A DNA stretch of 64,000 bases, taken from NCBI GenBank assembly GCA_943789165.1, contig CALSTB010000005.1, positions 851,827-915,826 of the forward strand, given 5' to 3'. The notes under the pieces were generated by a model that was given only the letters and a program-made list of their open reading frames with translations, was not told where the DNA came from and did not search any database. This DNA is from an uncultured Bacteroidia bacterium. GTDB taxonomy: Bacteria; Bacteroidota; Bacteroidia; NS11-12g; UBA9320. Positions 10,389 through 18,635 of this stretch are shown here, piece by piece; the first letter of the stretch is position 1; each line of letters begins with the position of its first letter. The position numbers were made by a program, and so were the translations under genes.

Positions 10389-10682
10389 TTAAATGGTTTC
10401 GATAAGGGCTAGTGAAAGTTCATTTATTTCTTCTTCGATCACCGCCATAGTATCAACACTAGAGTTGAATTGAATTAACAACCTATCATCATCGATGTAA
10501 AACTCATCACCCTCAAAATACCAGTCGTCCATATTGGATTGCATCATATCAATCAGATTAATCGTTCGTTTTGTGTGGTCGATGTATGCTGCAAGGTATT
10601 TATTCAAAATAGGCCCTTGCACTTCGTTTGTCTTTTCAATTTTCGACAACATCATTTTGGTGAATTTGGACTCATATCCCAA
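10389..10682 (-). pseudogene. Downstream fragment of the helical membrane protein gene (probable frameshift)
   Basis: This reading frame has no ATG start, only a TTG at 10682. It is open from just inside the end of the preceding gene (from about 10714) and lies in the +1 frame relative to it. Its product (SLGYESKFTKMMLSKIEK, then helical sequence and a short acidic beta region) reads as a natural continuation of the helical C-terminus of the 10693-11376 product. I therefore read the two as one gene of about 325 residues broken by a one-base change near 10695-10712. The alternative is a separate 97-residue protein starting at TTG by translational coupling. Function unknown. Confidence 0.55.
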
Positions 10683-10692
10683 AGAATCGACC

Positions 10693-11376
10693 TTACGACG
10701 AGCGAAAGTCTACCCTATTATTCACAAATCTTTTATAATCGATTGACCTGTTCACGAAACGCCGGTAAGTGTTCTTTTGCGCAATACACGCAGAGTCTGT
10801 TGTCAGCACGCTAAAATCGAGCATTCCCTCAGTGGCTGTTTCGCCGTAAGCATCTTGCCAACCAGACATAATTGAATCTGACAAAGTAAAGTACTCGCGT
10901 AGGACTTGGTATGACTCTCTTTCTTTACCACGACTGTTTCGAATCAATTTGTCTAATTCAGATCTAACGGTTCCGGTTATTTTTTTATAGCTGGAATCAG
11001 CGGTTCCATTGTTGTTACGCAATTCGCTTCGATATTCCTCCATAGCATTTGTAAGGTCAACAGAATCATTACGCATTTTTGCTTGATCTGTACCGATCTG
11101 TCCAAACAACGAAAAGAACATCAGGCCAACAAAAATATTAAGCGTTATGTGGCCAACATGTGCGCGTTTACCTGAAACAAACCACCCTATAAATGAAAAG
11201 AAAACGGGTACTATAAGTGTACCAATAACACTGCCAATAGAAATACCAATGTTGTGAGGACTATAGTTGTTTTTTAAGACGACAAAGTATAAAGGATACG
11301 CACAGCACAGCACTAATAACAGAATACCGTTTAGTTTACTCAGGCTATAGGGTTCTTTAATACGTTTGTTCGTCAT
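10693..11376 (-). CDS. Membrane protein with helical domain, 5' part of a possibly frameshifted gene
   Basis: 227 residues. Three membrane-spanning segments fill the first 95 (ILLLVLCCAYPLYFVVL; SIGSVIGTLIVPVFFSFIGW; ITLNIFVGLMFFSLFGQIG). A charged helical domain follows, predicted to lie outside the membrane (EEYRSELRNNNGTADSSYKK and after). The frame ends abruptly at a TAA after VDFRSS, while the +1 frame continues with sequence of the same character (see 10389-10682). It is the first gene of the cluster with the lipoprotein and RDD genes. No family was recognised. Confidence 0.65.
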   Translation of the reverse strand: MTNKRIKEPYSLSKLNGILLLVLCCAYPLYFVVLKNNYSPHNIGISIGSVIGTLIVPVFFSFIGWFVSGKRAHVGHITLNIFVGLMFFSLFGQIGTDQAKMRNDSVDLTNAMEEYRSELRNNNGTADSSYKKITGTVRSELDKLIRNSRGKERESYQVLREYFTLSDSIMSGWQDAYGETATEGMLDFSVLTTDSACIAQKNTYRRFVNRSIDYKRFVNNRVDFRSS

Positions 11377-11531
11377 TGGTTTATGAATGAGTACGCTAAA
11401 ATAATTGAAATCGGCATTAACCGTGACTTATCAAATTATATTATTTCGATATTGATAATTATCATCGACACTTTGTCCACTTGACCAAACTTTTGCGACC
11501 ACACATTGTATAATTGCATAAAATATTAAAG

Positions 11532-12476
11532 ATGTCAGAAAACGTTGAAAAAATAGAGTGTTTGATAATTGGAAGTGGTCCTGCTGGATATACGGCAGCC
11601 ATTTATGCCTCAAGAGCAGATATGAAGCCAGTTTTGTATGAAGGTATGCAACCTGGAGGGCAGTTAACGATTACAACAGACGTTGAAAATTACCCTGGAT
11701 ATCCGGATGGCATTATGGGTCCAGAAATGATGGATAATTTCAAGAAACAAGCCGTTCGATTAGGAACAGATGTGCGCTTCGGCATGGTGACTAAAGTTGA
11801 TTTTTCAAATGGTGCTCCTCACCGAGTATGGGTTGATGACAAACATGAGATTGTAGCTGAAACTGTGATTATTTCTACTGGTGCGTCAGCAAAATGGTTG
11901 GGTATTGAAAGTGAAACACGATTAAATGGTAGTGGTGTTTCAGCCTGTGCTGTATGTGATGGTTTCTTTTACCGTGGTTTAGACGTTGCTATCGTGGGTG
12001 CGGGAGATACTGCTGCTGAAGAAGCGAGTTACCTATCTAAGATTTGTAACAAGGTGTATATGTTGGTTAGAAAAGATGAGATGCGTGCATCTAAAGCCAT
12101 GCAACATCGCGTTCAGAATACTGAAAACATTGAAATCTTGTATAACACTGAGACCGATGAGGTATTAGGTGATATGGAAGTAGAAGGTGTTCGCGTGTTT
12201 AACAACATCACCAACGAAAAAAGAGATATTCCAGTGAAAGGATTCTTTGTGGCGATTGGGCATACACCAAATACGGCCATCTTCAAAGACTTTATAGATA
12301 TGGATGATCAAGGCTACATCATTACCAAGCCTGATAGTGCTAAAACCAACGTAGAAGGCGTGTTTGCTTGTGGAGATGCACAAGACAAGATCTACCGTCA
12401 AGCAGTGACAGCAGCTGGAACTGGCTGCATGGCTGCACTAGATGCTGAGCGTTATTTGAGCGCGAAGGGTCATTGA
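11532..12476 (+). CDS. trxB: Thioredoxin reductase (NADPH)
   Basis: Flavoprotein that passes electrons from NADPH to thioredoxin in the cytoplasm. The product is 314 residues, the normal length for the low-molecular-weight bacterial enzyme. It shows the FAD-binding GSGPAGYTAAIYASRA near the start, the redox-active CAVC (C139 and C142) followed by DGFF, the NADPH-binding GAGDTAAEEASYL, and the C-terminal FAD motif GVFACGDAQD. The start chosen is the ATG of MSENVEKIE at 11532; the ATG at 11514 would add six residues unlike the family. A near-consensus -7 box (TATAATTG) lies about 16 nt upstream of the chosen start, and a terminator hairpin follows directly, so it is probably monocistronic. Confidence 0.96.
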   Translation: MSENVEKIECLIIGSGPAGYTAAIYASRADMKPVLYEGMQPGGQLTITTDVENYPGYPDGIMGPEMMDNFKKQAVRLGTDVRFGMVTKVDFSNGAPHRVWVDDKHEIVAETVIISTGASAKWLGIESETRLNGSGVSACAVCDGFFYRGLDVAIVGAGDTAAEEASYLSKICNKVYMLVRKDEMRASKAMQHRVQNTENIEILYNTETDEVLGDMEVEGVRVFNNITNEKRDIPVKGFFVAIGHTPNTAIFKDFIDMDDQGYIITKPDSAKTNVEGVFACGDAQDKIYRQAVTAAGTGCMAALDAERYLSAKGH

Positions 12477-12496
12477 TGACTGATTAAAATCAGTCA
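12477..12496 (+). terminator. Hairpin after trxB
   Basis: TGACTGATT, loop AA, AATCAGTCA is a perfect 9-bp stem beginning right after the trxB stop codon, followed by a T-rich stretch. It fits an intrinsic terminator, though the T-run is interrupted. Confidence 0.6.
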
Positions 12497-12583
12497 TATT
12501 CTTACATTTTATAACACTTTTGTAGCAAACTAAAGATGACGTCTCGGGTCATTTTCAGTATCTTGCACTTTCAAGTCATTTAT

Positions 12584-14236
12584 ATGAAAATTCGAAACCT
12601 TGTGGTCGTATTGGCCTGTGTTGCACTGTGTTCTGGATGTGTTAAAGACATCAAAGAAACCTTTAAAACCATTAAAAGTGTTGACCAAGTTCAATGGGAT
12701 CCAACCATTGCAGTTCCACTGGTAAATAACAGGGTAACGATCAATGATTTCCTTAATCAAACCTCAACAGCGTTTATTGAAATCGACAAGGACAATTTAA
12801 TCCATGTGGTCTACCGAAGTCAATTGGCAAGTTTAAAAGCCAATCAAGTTTTACGTATTCCGTTACAACATTTTGATGGATCGTTTGGATTGTTGCAATT
12901 TCACGTAAATGAGTTTAACAATACTGGTAAAACGGAGGTAAACTTTAGTACCATCTTTAATTTTGGTGTTGACGATACCGAAATTGATAGTATCATCATG
13001 AAGGCCTGTGGCGTTATGACAAGCTTGACTTCTGATTTTCAGCACGACGTGACAGTTAACATAACGATTCCAGAAATCGTTAAAAACAATCAAGCCCTGG
13101 CTTTTAACTTCAACTTACCGTATACTGGCTCTGGTTCAGCAACTGCTAGTCAGACAAAAGACTTAAAAACAGCTTTTTTCGATTTAACTAAAAGTGGCGA
13201 TCAAAGTCATAGTCAGTTACTTGCCAACTTTAAAATCACCGTTACCAAGGTTGGGAACAACCCAATTTCGACAAATGACAAATTGAGATTTGTAACAGAC
13301 TTTACATATAATGAATATGAGGTTTTATATGGCCTTATTAAATCATCAGACATCTCACCTGGCAAAGTCGATTCTTTAAAATTTGATTTGTTCAGAGGGG
13401 TAGATTCTTCATTAAAAGACGTGAGTTTTAGAATTGGAGACCCTCGTATAAAGGTAATTCTTACGAATTCATACGGCATTCCCATTCATGCATTTATCAA
13501 TGAGTTTTCAACGCTATCAAGTGATGGTAACAAGATTACATTAACAGGATATCCTGACCCACTGGTTGTCCCAACACCGAGCAAGCAGCAAATTGGTCAA
13601 ACACTGAAGGACTCATTTGAGTTGAATAAAAACAACAGCAACATTGATGATGTCGTCAGTAACATTCCAAAGTACTTAATCTACGGATATGCTGCTCAGG
13701 CCAACCCACCTGGGACAACACAACGGAATTTTGTGACTTACAACAGTGAATTAACTGTTGCAGTAGACATTCATATACCGCTTCAAGGTTCCGCTGATGG
13801 CTTTGTCCTAAACCATGAAATTTCTCTCGATAGTTCTTTTTCGAATATGGAAGATATTGAGGAATTGGATGAGGTGACGCTTCGTTTGTTTATGGAGAAC
13901 GACTTTCCAATAGATGTGGATGTACAAATCTACTTTATGGACGACAATGGGGTTACGTTGGATTCATTATTCGAAACGGAGCAATATTTACTTCGAAGTG
14001 CTATGGTTGATGGTAGTGGAAAAATAACAGGTCCAAGTGTTTACACCCTAGACATATCGATGAATAAAGAACGGTTCGAAAAAATTCGAGAGTCTAAAAA
14101 AGGACTGATACGGGCGAAACTAAATACATATAAAGGAAGTTCTCCGCAACCAGATGTGAAATTCTTTAGCGATTATGGATTGAGTGTAAAGCTTGGCATC
14201 CAGGCAAAAGGCGTCTTTAACATTAAAACGAAGTAA
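12584..14236 (+). CDS. Large lipoprotein of unknown function, partner of DUF5723 gene
   Basis: 550 residues from the ATG of MKIRNLVVV at 12584; the upstream in-frame ATG would bury the signal peptide. The lipobox ALCSGC places the lipidated cysteine at residue 19. The mature protein is beta-rich with repeated long strands and few cysteines and shows no enzymatic motif. It lies three bases upstream of a DUF5723 outer-membrane protein gene. Lipoprotein plus DUF5723 pairs of this kind are common in Bacteroidota and suggest a cell-surface assembly, but its task is unknown. Confidence 0.75.
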   Translation: MKIRNLVVVLACVALCSGCVKDIKETFKTIKSVDQVQWDPTIAVPLVNNRVTINDFLNQTSTAFIEIDKDNLIHVVYRSQLASLKANQVLRIPLQHFDGSFGLLQFHVNEFNNTGKTEVNFSTIFNFGVDDTEIDSIIMKACGVMTSLTSDFQHDVTVNITIPEIVKNNQALAFNFNLPYTGSGSATASQTKDLKTAFFDLTKSGDQSHSQLLANFKITVTKVGNNPISTNDKLRFVTDFTYNEYEVLYGLIKSSDISPGKVDSLKFDLFRGVDSSLKDVSFRIGDPRIKVILTNSYGIPIHAFINEFSTLSSDGNKITLTGYPDPLVVPTPSKQQIGQTLKDSFELNKNNSNIDDVVSNIPKYLIYGYAAQANPPGTTQRNFVTYNSELTVAVDIHIPLQGSADGFVLNHEISLDSSFSNMEDIEELDEVTLRLFMENDFPIDVDVQIYFMDDNGVTLDSLFETEQYLLRSAMVDGSGKITGPSVYTLDISMNKERFEKIRESKKGLIRAKLNTYKGSSPQPDVKFFSDYGLSVKLGIQAKGVFNIKTK

Positions 14237-14239
14237 GCC

Positions 14240-15670
14240 ATGAAAAGAGTTTTAATAACATCGATTTGTCTTGTATTGGTTGGACTTGTGACCCAAGCTC
14301 AGAACAACCTGACGCTGTATAACATGAAACCAATACCTCAGAAGTTTTATGCGAACCCAGCAAATCCTTCTGACGCCAAGATATTTATTGGAGTGCCCGG
14401 AGCTTCCTCGAACTATTTAGATTTTGGTATTACGGCCTTTAAACTTCAAGATTTGGTTGACGCTATACAACCTGATGCCAATGGTGACACGACATTCCGA
14501 TTGAGTGAATTCACTAAAGGATTTAAAAAGAAGAATTATATTTCAGTCAATAATTCGGTGGATTTATTTTCATTCGGGTTTAAGTTGAAGAACAACTACT
14601 TCTTTCTTAACACTTCTGTGATTAACAACGCAAGATTCACAGCACCTGGAGATTTCTTCCAATTTATATCACAGGGAAATGGAGGATCCAACCTGAATCG
14701 AAAATTTGACTTTGGGTTTGGACTTGATATGCTGTCGTATGCAGAAATTGGTATTGGTTATAGCCGTAAACTGTTAGATGAAAAACTTACGGTAGGTGGA
14801 CGCGTGCATTTTATTAAAGGACTTGCCACTTTCTCGACGGAATCAAGTGAGTTTGATTTTACAACTGACAAAAACACGTTTGACTATTACCTGCAATCCG
14901 ACATTGAAATCAATTCAGCCGTTTCATTTAACAAATTACCAGCGATTTCTCCCTTTGATTCAACCTTTAAGCCATCTGACAGTATTGGCTTTCAAGAGGT
15001 CGTAAATTCCTTTTTTAAAGGTGGAAACAGAGGAATGGCGTTAGATATAGGTGTAACCTACAAGCATACCGATAAGATTACCTTAAGCGCGAGCATTACC
15101 AATCTCGGCAAGATTAATTGGAATACGAATACGTACAATTGGAGATCGAGAGACCCAGGAGCCACGTATCAATTTACGGGTTTAGAAATCGCGAACGCTT
15201 TAAAGTTTGAGGAACGAGATATCGAAGAAGCATTTAACCAATTAGGAGATACTCTTCGGTCTGTCTTCCGTTTGGACAACAATACCGAATCGTTTTCTAC
15301 TGGATTATTTGCACAGTTTTATGTAGGTGGAAATTACAACCTTACCAAGAACCACAATGCTGGGGTATTGTTACACGGCAGTTTTTATAACAAAACCATT
15401 GATCCAGCGATTACCTTGAGTTGGAATTCTAAGTTGACACGTGTTTTAGGTGTTTCAGCGAGTTACTCTGTTGCCAACAATTCATTTGTCAATGCTGGTT
15501 TAGGCTTTACATTAAATGGCGGACCTGTTCAAACCTATTTTGTATCAGATAACTTACTAGGCATTTTTGCCCACCGAAAAGTGAACACCTTTAACATGCG
15601 GGCAGGATTGAACGTCACCATTGGAAGAGGAGAGAAAAAAGACAAAAAGAGCAAGAAGAATAAAAGCTAA
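14240..15670 (+). CDS. DUF5723 family outer-membrane protein
   Basis: 476 residues with a cleavable signal peptide (ending VTQAQ). The mature N-terminus LTLYNMKPIPQKFYANPA is the recognisable DUF5723 opening. Alternating amphipathic strands run to the end (for example KITLSASITNLGKINW, THNAGVLLHGSFY-like stretches), consistent with a FadL/PorV-like beta-barrel in the outer membrane. The tail is lysine-rich (KKDKKSKKNKS). It follows the lipoprotein gene by three bases, so the two are almost surely co-transcribed. The stop codon abuts the stop of glmM on the other strand. Confidence 0.8.
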   Translation: MKRVLITSICLVLVGLVTQAQNNLTLYNMKPIPQKFYANPANPSDAKIFIGVPGASSNYLDFGITAFKLQDLVDAIQPDANGDTTFRLSEFTKGFKKKNYISVNNSVDLFSFGFKLKNNYFFLNTSVINNARFTAPGDFFQFISQGNGGSNLNRKFDFGFGLDMLSYAEIGIGYSRKLLDEKLTVGGRVHFIKGLATFSTESSEFDFTTDKNTFDYYLQSDIEINSAVSFNKLPAISPFDSTFKPSDSIGFQEVVNSFFKGGNRGMALDIGVTYKHTDKITLSASITNLGKINWNTNTYNWRSRDPGATYQFTGLEIANALKFEERDIEEAFNQLGDTLRSVFRLDNNTESFSTGLFAQFYVGGNYNLTKNHNAGVLLHGSFYNKTIDPAITLSWNSKLTRVLGVSASYSVANNSFVNAGLGFTLNGGPVQTYFVSDNLLGIFAHRKVNTFNMRAGLNVTIGRGEKKDKKSKKNKS

Positions 15671-17047
15671 TTATAAAGCCAATACCTCTGCTTTTATCTT
15701 TTCCGTTAAGTCATGTGCTTTTTGCGCGGACTTGCTTTCAGCGTAAATACGAATGATGGGTTCTGTATTCGACCCTCTTAAATGCACCCATTCTTCAGCG
15801 AATTCTATTTTTAGGCCGTCTATCGTATTGGTGTTTTCATTCGCATACTTCTCCCCCATTTTGGACAAGATATCTGGAATGTTCATGTGCGGTTTAAGTT
15901 CGATCTTATTCTTCGACATTTCGTATAACGGATATTCCGCTTTCAAGGCTGTCATGCTTGTTTTCTTGTGCGCCAAATGACTTAAAAACAAAGCAACTCC
16001 AGCCAGTGCATCTCTTCCATAATGAAGTTTCGGCCAGATAACGCCTCCGTTTCCTTCCCCACCAATCACCGCATTGATTTCCTTCATCTTATTCACCACA
16101 TTTACTTCTCCTACCGCACTTGCCTCATATTTGCCTCCATGCTTTTCCGTCACATCACGTAAAGCTCTGGTGCTGGACAAGTTGGAAACGGTATTTCCAG
16201 GTTGTAGTCCCAATAGATAATCTGATACAGCTACAAGTGTATATTCTTCCCCAAACATGTCGCCATTTTCCATAACAAAACAGAGTCGGTCAACGTCTGG
16301 ATCTACAACAATTCCTAAATCGGCTTTTTCTGTTCGGACTACCTCTGATATTTTGGTTAAGTTTTCGGCTAACGGTTCTGGATTATGAGGAAACTCACCA
16401 TTGGGTTCACAGTACAATTCTGTTGTTTGACTTACGCCTAATCGACGTAGAATTGCAGGAATGGCAATACCTCCAGTGCTGTTGACACCATCGACAACCA
16501 CTTTAAAATTAGCGTTCTTTATTGCCACAACATCCACCTCTTCACAGGCAAGAATCAAATCAATGTGTTTCTCTATCCAACCATCCATGTTGGTGATTTT
16601 TCCGAGTTCTGTAACTTCTGCAAACTCCATATCATCGCCATCAGCAATTTCCAAAAGCGCCTTTCCATCTTCCGCACTGATAAACTCTCCTTTGCTGTTT
16701 AACAGTTTTAAGGCATTCCATTGAGCTGGATTGTGACTCGCAGTAAGAATGATACCGGCAGATGCGTTCAATGCAGGAACAGCCATTTCAACAGTTGGTG
16801 TTGTGCTTAAACCTAAGTCAATCACGTCCATACCCATACCAATGAGCGTATTGCTCACCAAGTTTGAAATCATCGAGCCACTAATTCTTGCGTCTCGTCC
16901 GATTACGACTGTCTTACCAGCATTTTGTTGTTTCAACCATGTGGCAAAAGCGGCTGCAAATTTTACCGTATCAAGTGGCGTGAGATTGTCTCCCACTTTA
17001 CCGCCAATAGTTCCGCGAAAACCGGAAATAGATTTTATCAAAGTCAT
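15671..17047 (-). CDS. glmM: Phosphoglucosamine mutase (phosphohexomutase family)
   Basis: Converts glucosamine-6-phosphate to glucosamine-1-phosphate for UDP-GlcNAc and thus cell-wall synthesis. The family signatures are all present in order: ISGFRGTIGG at the start, the phosphoserine loop TASHNPAQWNALK, the metal-binding DPDVDRL, the sugar-specificity loop GGEGNGG, and the phosphate-binding RGSNTEPIIRIYAES. Phosphomannomutases of the same family share most of these motifs, so the substrate is inferred. The start is set at the ATG at 17047 (MTLIKSISGF): a -7 box six bases upstream makes the longer frame to 17110 impossible to transcribe fully from that promoter, and its 21 extra residues do not fit the family. 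Confidence 0.9.
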   Translation of the reverse strand: MTLIKSISGFRGTIGGKVGDNLTPLDTVKFAAAFATWLKQQNAGKTVVIGRDARISGSMISNLVSNTLIGMGMDVIDLGLSTTPTVEMAVPALNASAGIILTASHNPAQWNALKLLNSKGEFISAEDGKALLEIADGDDMEFAEVTELGKITNMDGWIEKHIDLILACEEVDVVAIKNANFKVVVDGVNSTGGIAIPAILRRLGVSQTTELYCEPNGEFPHNPEPLAENLTKISEVVRTEKADLGIVVDPDVDRLCFVMENGDMFGEEYTLVAVSDYLLGLQPGNTVSNLSSTRALRDVTEKHGGKYEASAVGEVNVVNKMKEINAVIGGEGNGGVIWPKLHYGRDALAGVALFLSHLAHKKTSMTALKAEYPLYEMSKNKIELKPHMNIPDILSKMGEKYANENTNTIDGLKIEFAEEWVHLRGSNTEPIIRIYAESKSAQKAHDLTEKIKAEVLAL

Positions 17048-17053
17048 ACAGGG

Positions 17054-17061
17054 CAAAGCTA
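17054..17061 (-). promoter_or_regulatory. -7 box immediately upstream of glmM
   Basis: The minus strand reads TAGCTTTG, an exact TAnnTTTG match, followed by CCCTGT and then the ATG. With transcription starting about 5-8 nt after the box, the mRNA would be leaderless or nearly so. Confidence 0.6.
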
Positions 17062-17143
17062 CTTCGAGAAAATGGGTTTCACATAGCCCTGTCGATGGAA
17101 ACATAAACACATAAAATTAATCGCCTAATTTGATTGACAATTG

Positions 17144-17151
17144 TACTTTTG
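17144..17151 (+). promoter_or_regulatory. -7 box immediately upstream of the EEP-family gene
   Basis: TACTTTTG matches TAnnTTTG exactly, followed by GACA and the ATG at 17156. No clear TTG at the ideal -33 distance was found. A leaderless transcript is implied. Confidence 0.55.
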
Positions 17152-17155
17152 GACA

Positions 17156-18184
17156 ATGCGCAAAACGGGAATGTTACTTGGATTATTGGTGGTGATTAGC
17201 ATGGTCTATTCATCATGTAAAGAACCACATTATATGGGCGTCGCCTTTTATAATGTCGAAAATCTTTTTGATACAATTGATGACCCTGAAACCTTTGACG
17301 GTGAATATTTACCCGATTCATTTCGACAGTGGAATACCGAAAGGTACAACACCAAGTTGAACAATCTAGCGCGGGTCATTACCACGTTTGATGGCCAATA
17401 CGCTCCCGATTTCTTGGGCTTGTGTGAGGTTGAAAACAAGTTGGTAATCGAAGACTTACTCAAAACCAAACTCATGAGTGACTTAGGGTATGAGATAGTA
17501 CATTATCAAAGCAGCGATGTACGAGGCATTGACGTGGCAGCGATTTACAATCCAAAGAAATTAACCTTAGTTGAAAGTGGCGTCCAATGGGTTGACTTAA
17601 GTGAGTTTGACGAAATTACCAGAGATATTTTATGGGTTAAAATGACCAGTGTTATTGGTGACGAGACCTTTTATTTCTTGGTAAACCACTGGCCAAGTCG
17701 ACGTGGCGGTTTGGCAGAAAGTGAACCGAAACGAATCCAAGCCGCATCTACTTTAAAGTTGTTAAAAGACAGTTTGTTGCGTAAGGATCCAACTGCCAAT
17801 GTAGTAGTGATGGGTGATTTTAATGATGAGCCTGACAATACCAGCGTTTTGACCACATTGAACACAACTGATAACGCCAAGACAATTAGTAATGAACAAC
17901 TTTTCAACGCTATGTCCCGATTAAATGAAAAAAAGAAAGGCAGTTATTGTTTTCGTGGAACGTGGAATATGTTAGACCAAATTATGATCAACAATTCTTT
18001 GATGGACGGAAAATCGTGGGATTACGTAGCAAATTCGGCAAAAATTAGAGATGACAAGTGGTTAAAACAAGCTTCTGGAGATTACAAAAATTATCCATTG
18101 CGCTCATTTGGTGGCAAAACCTATCTAGCAGGTTATAGCGACCATCTTCCTGTTTATGTCATACTGAAGCGAAGCGCAGATTAA
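17156..18184 (+). CDS. Endonuclease/exonuclease/phosphatase (EEP) family lipoprotein
   Basis: 342 residues. The signal peptide ends in the lipobox VYSSC, so the protein is exported and lipid-anchored. The EEP fold is shown by its motifs in order: FYNVENLFD, LCEVEN (catalytic Glu), NHWPSRRGG, VVMGDFNDEPD (Asp and Asn of the active site) and the final SDHLPV (catalytic His). Members hydrolyse phosphodiester bonds in nucleic acids, lipids or small molecules. An exported member in Bacteroidota is usually annotated as an extracellular nuclease or phosphatase; the substrate is not known here. The start at 17156 gives a normal signal peptide; the ATG at 17171 would drop its positive residues. Confidence 0.85.
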   Translation: MRKTGMLLGLLVVISMVYSSCKEPHYMGVAFYNVENLFDTIDDPETFDGEYLPDSFRQWNTERYNTKLNNLARVITTFDGQYAPDFLGLCEVENKLVIEDLLKTKLMSDLGYEIVHYQSSDVRGIDVAAIYNPKKLTLVESGVQWVDLSEFDEITRDILWVKMTSVIGDETFYFLVNHWPSRRGGLAESEPKRIQAASTLKLLKDSLLRKDPTANVVVMGDFNDEPDNTSVLTTLNTTDNAKTISNEQLFNAMSRLNEKKKGSYCFRGTWNMLDQIMINNSLMDGKSWDYVANSAKIRDDKWLKQASGDYKNYPLRSFGGKTYLAGYSDHLPVYVILKRSAD

Positions 18185-18212
18185 CCGTCAAATATTGTGT
18201 ACATATTTTATT

Positions 18213-18220
18213 TACTTTTG
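18213..18220 (+). promoter_or_regulatory. -7 box of RNase P RNA
   Basis: TACTTTTG matches TAnnTTTG and ends four bases before the predicted 5' end of the RNA at 18225. A TTG at 18195-18197 may be the -33 element, with shorter than usual spacing. Confidence 0.6.
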
Positions 18221-18224
18221 TCTC

Positions 18225-18616
18225 GGACAAACTGGTCTATCGCATGGTGATGTAATGTCATTATGAGGAAAGTCCGGGCAACGAAGGGCAATGCACCCCG
18301 ATAACCTCGGGGGATTGTAGTTGGAAGATTACAAGACAGCAAGTGTAGCAGAAAATAACATCCTGTCCGCCAACTGGCAGATGGGGAATGGTGAAAACGT
18401 GGAGTAAGAGACCACGCTTTCCGGTGGTAACATCGGAATGGTACAAACCTTGCATGTTGAAAGACCAAGTAAACCTTAGTTTAAGAGCGGCCCGCTCAAT
18501 GCTTCGGCAACTAAGGAGGGTAGGTTGATTGATCCGGATGGTAACATCAGGACTAGATAAATGATAGACATGATGACCTTGTGTCGTTATACAGAACCCG
18601 GCTTATAGGTTTGTCC
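18225..18616 (+). ncRNA. rnpB: RNase P RNA
   Basis: Catalytic RNA that trims the 5' ends of tRNA precursors. The universally conserved core GAGGAAAGTCCGGGC is at about 18263-18277. The 5' end (GGACAAAC) pairs with the 3' end (GTTTGTCC at 18609-18616) to form helix P1, which fixes both boundaries. The A-type 3' signature AGAACCCGGCTTATAG precedes the closing helix. The length of about 390 nt is normal for a bacterial type A RNA. Antisense reading frames here are not genes. Confidence 0.93.
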
Positions 18617-18635
18617 ATTTTTAAAATTGTAACAT

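Noticed and set aside
12477..12496. Possible riboswitch or attenuator before the lipoprotein gene
   Set aside because: It is a simple perfect hairpin directly after the trxB stop with a T-rich tail, which a terminator explains.
18208..18468. Minus-strand open frames of 64-86 residues
   Set aside because: They lie antisense to RNase P RNA, whose conserved core and closing helix are clear.
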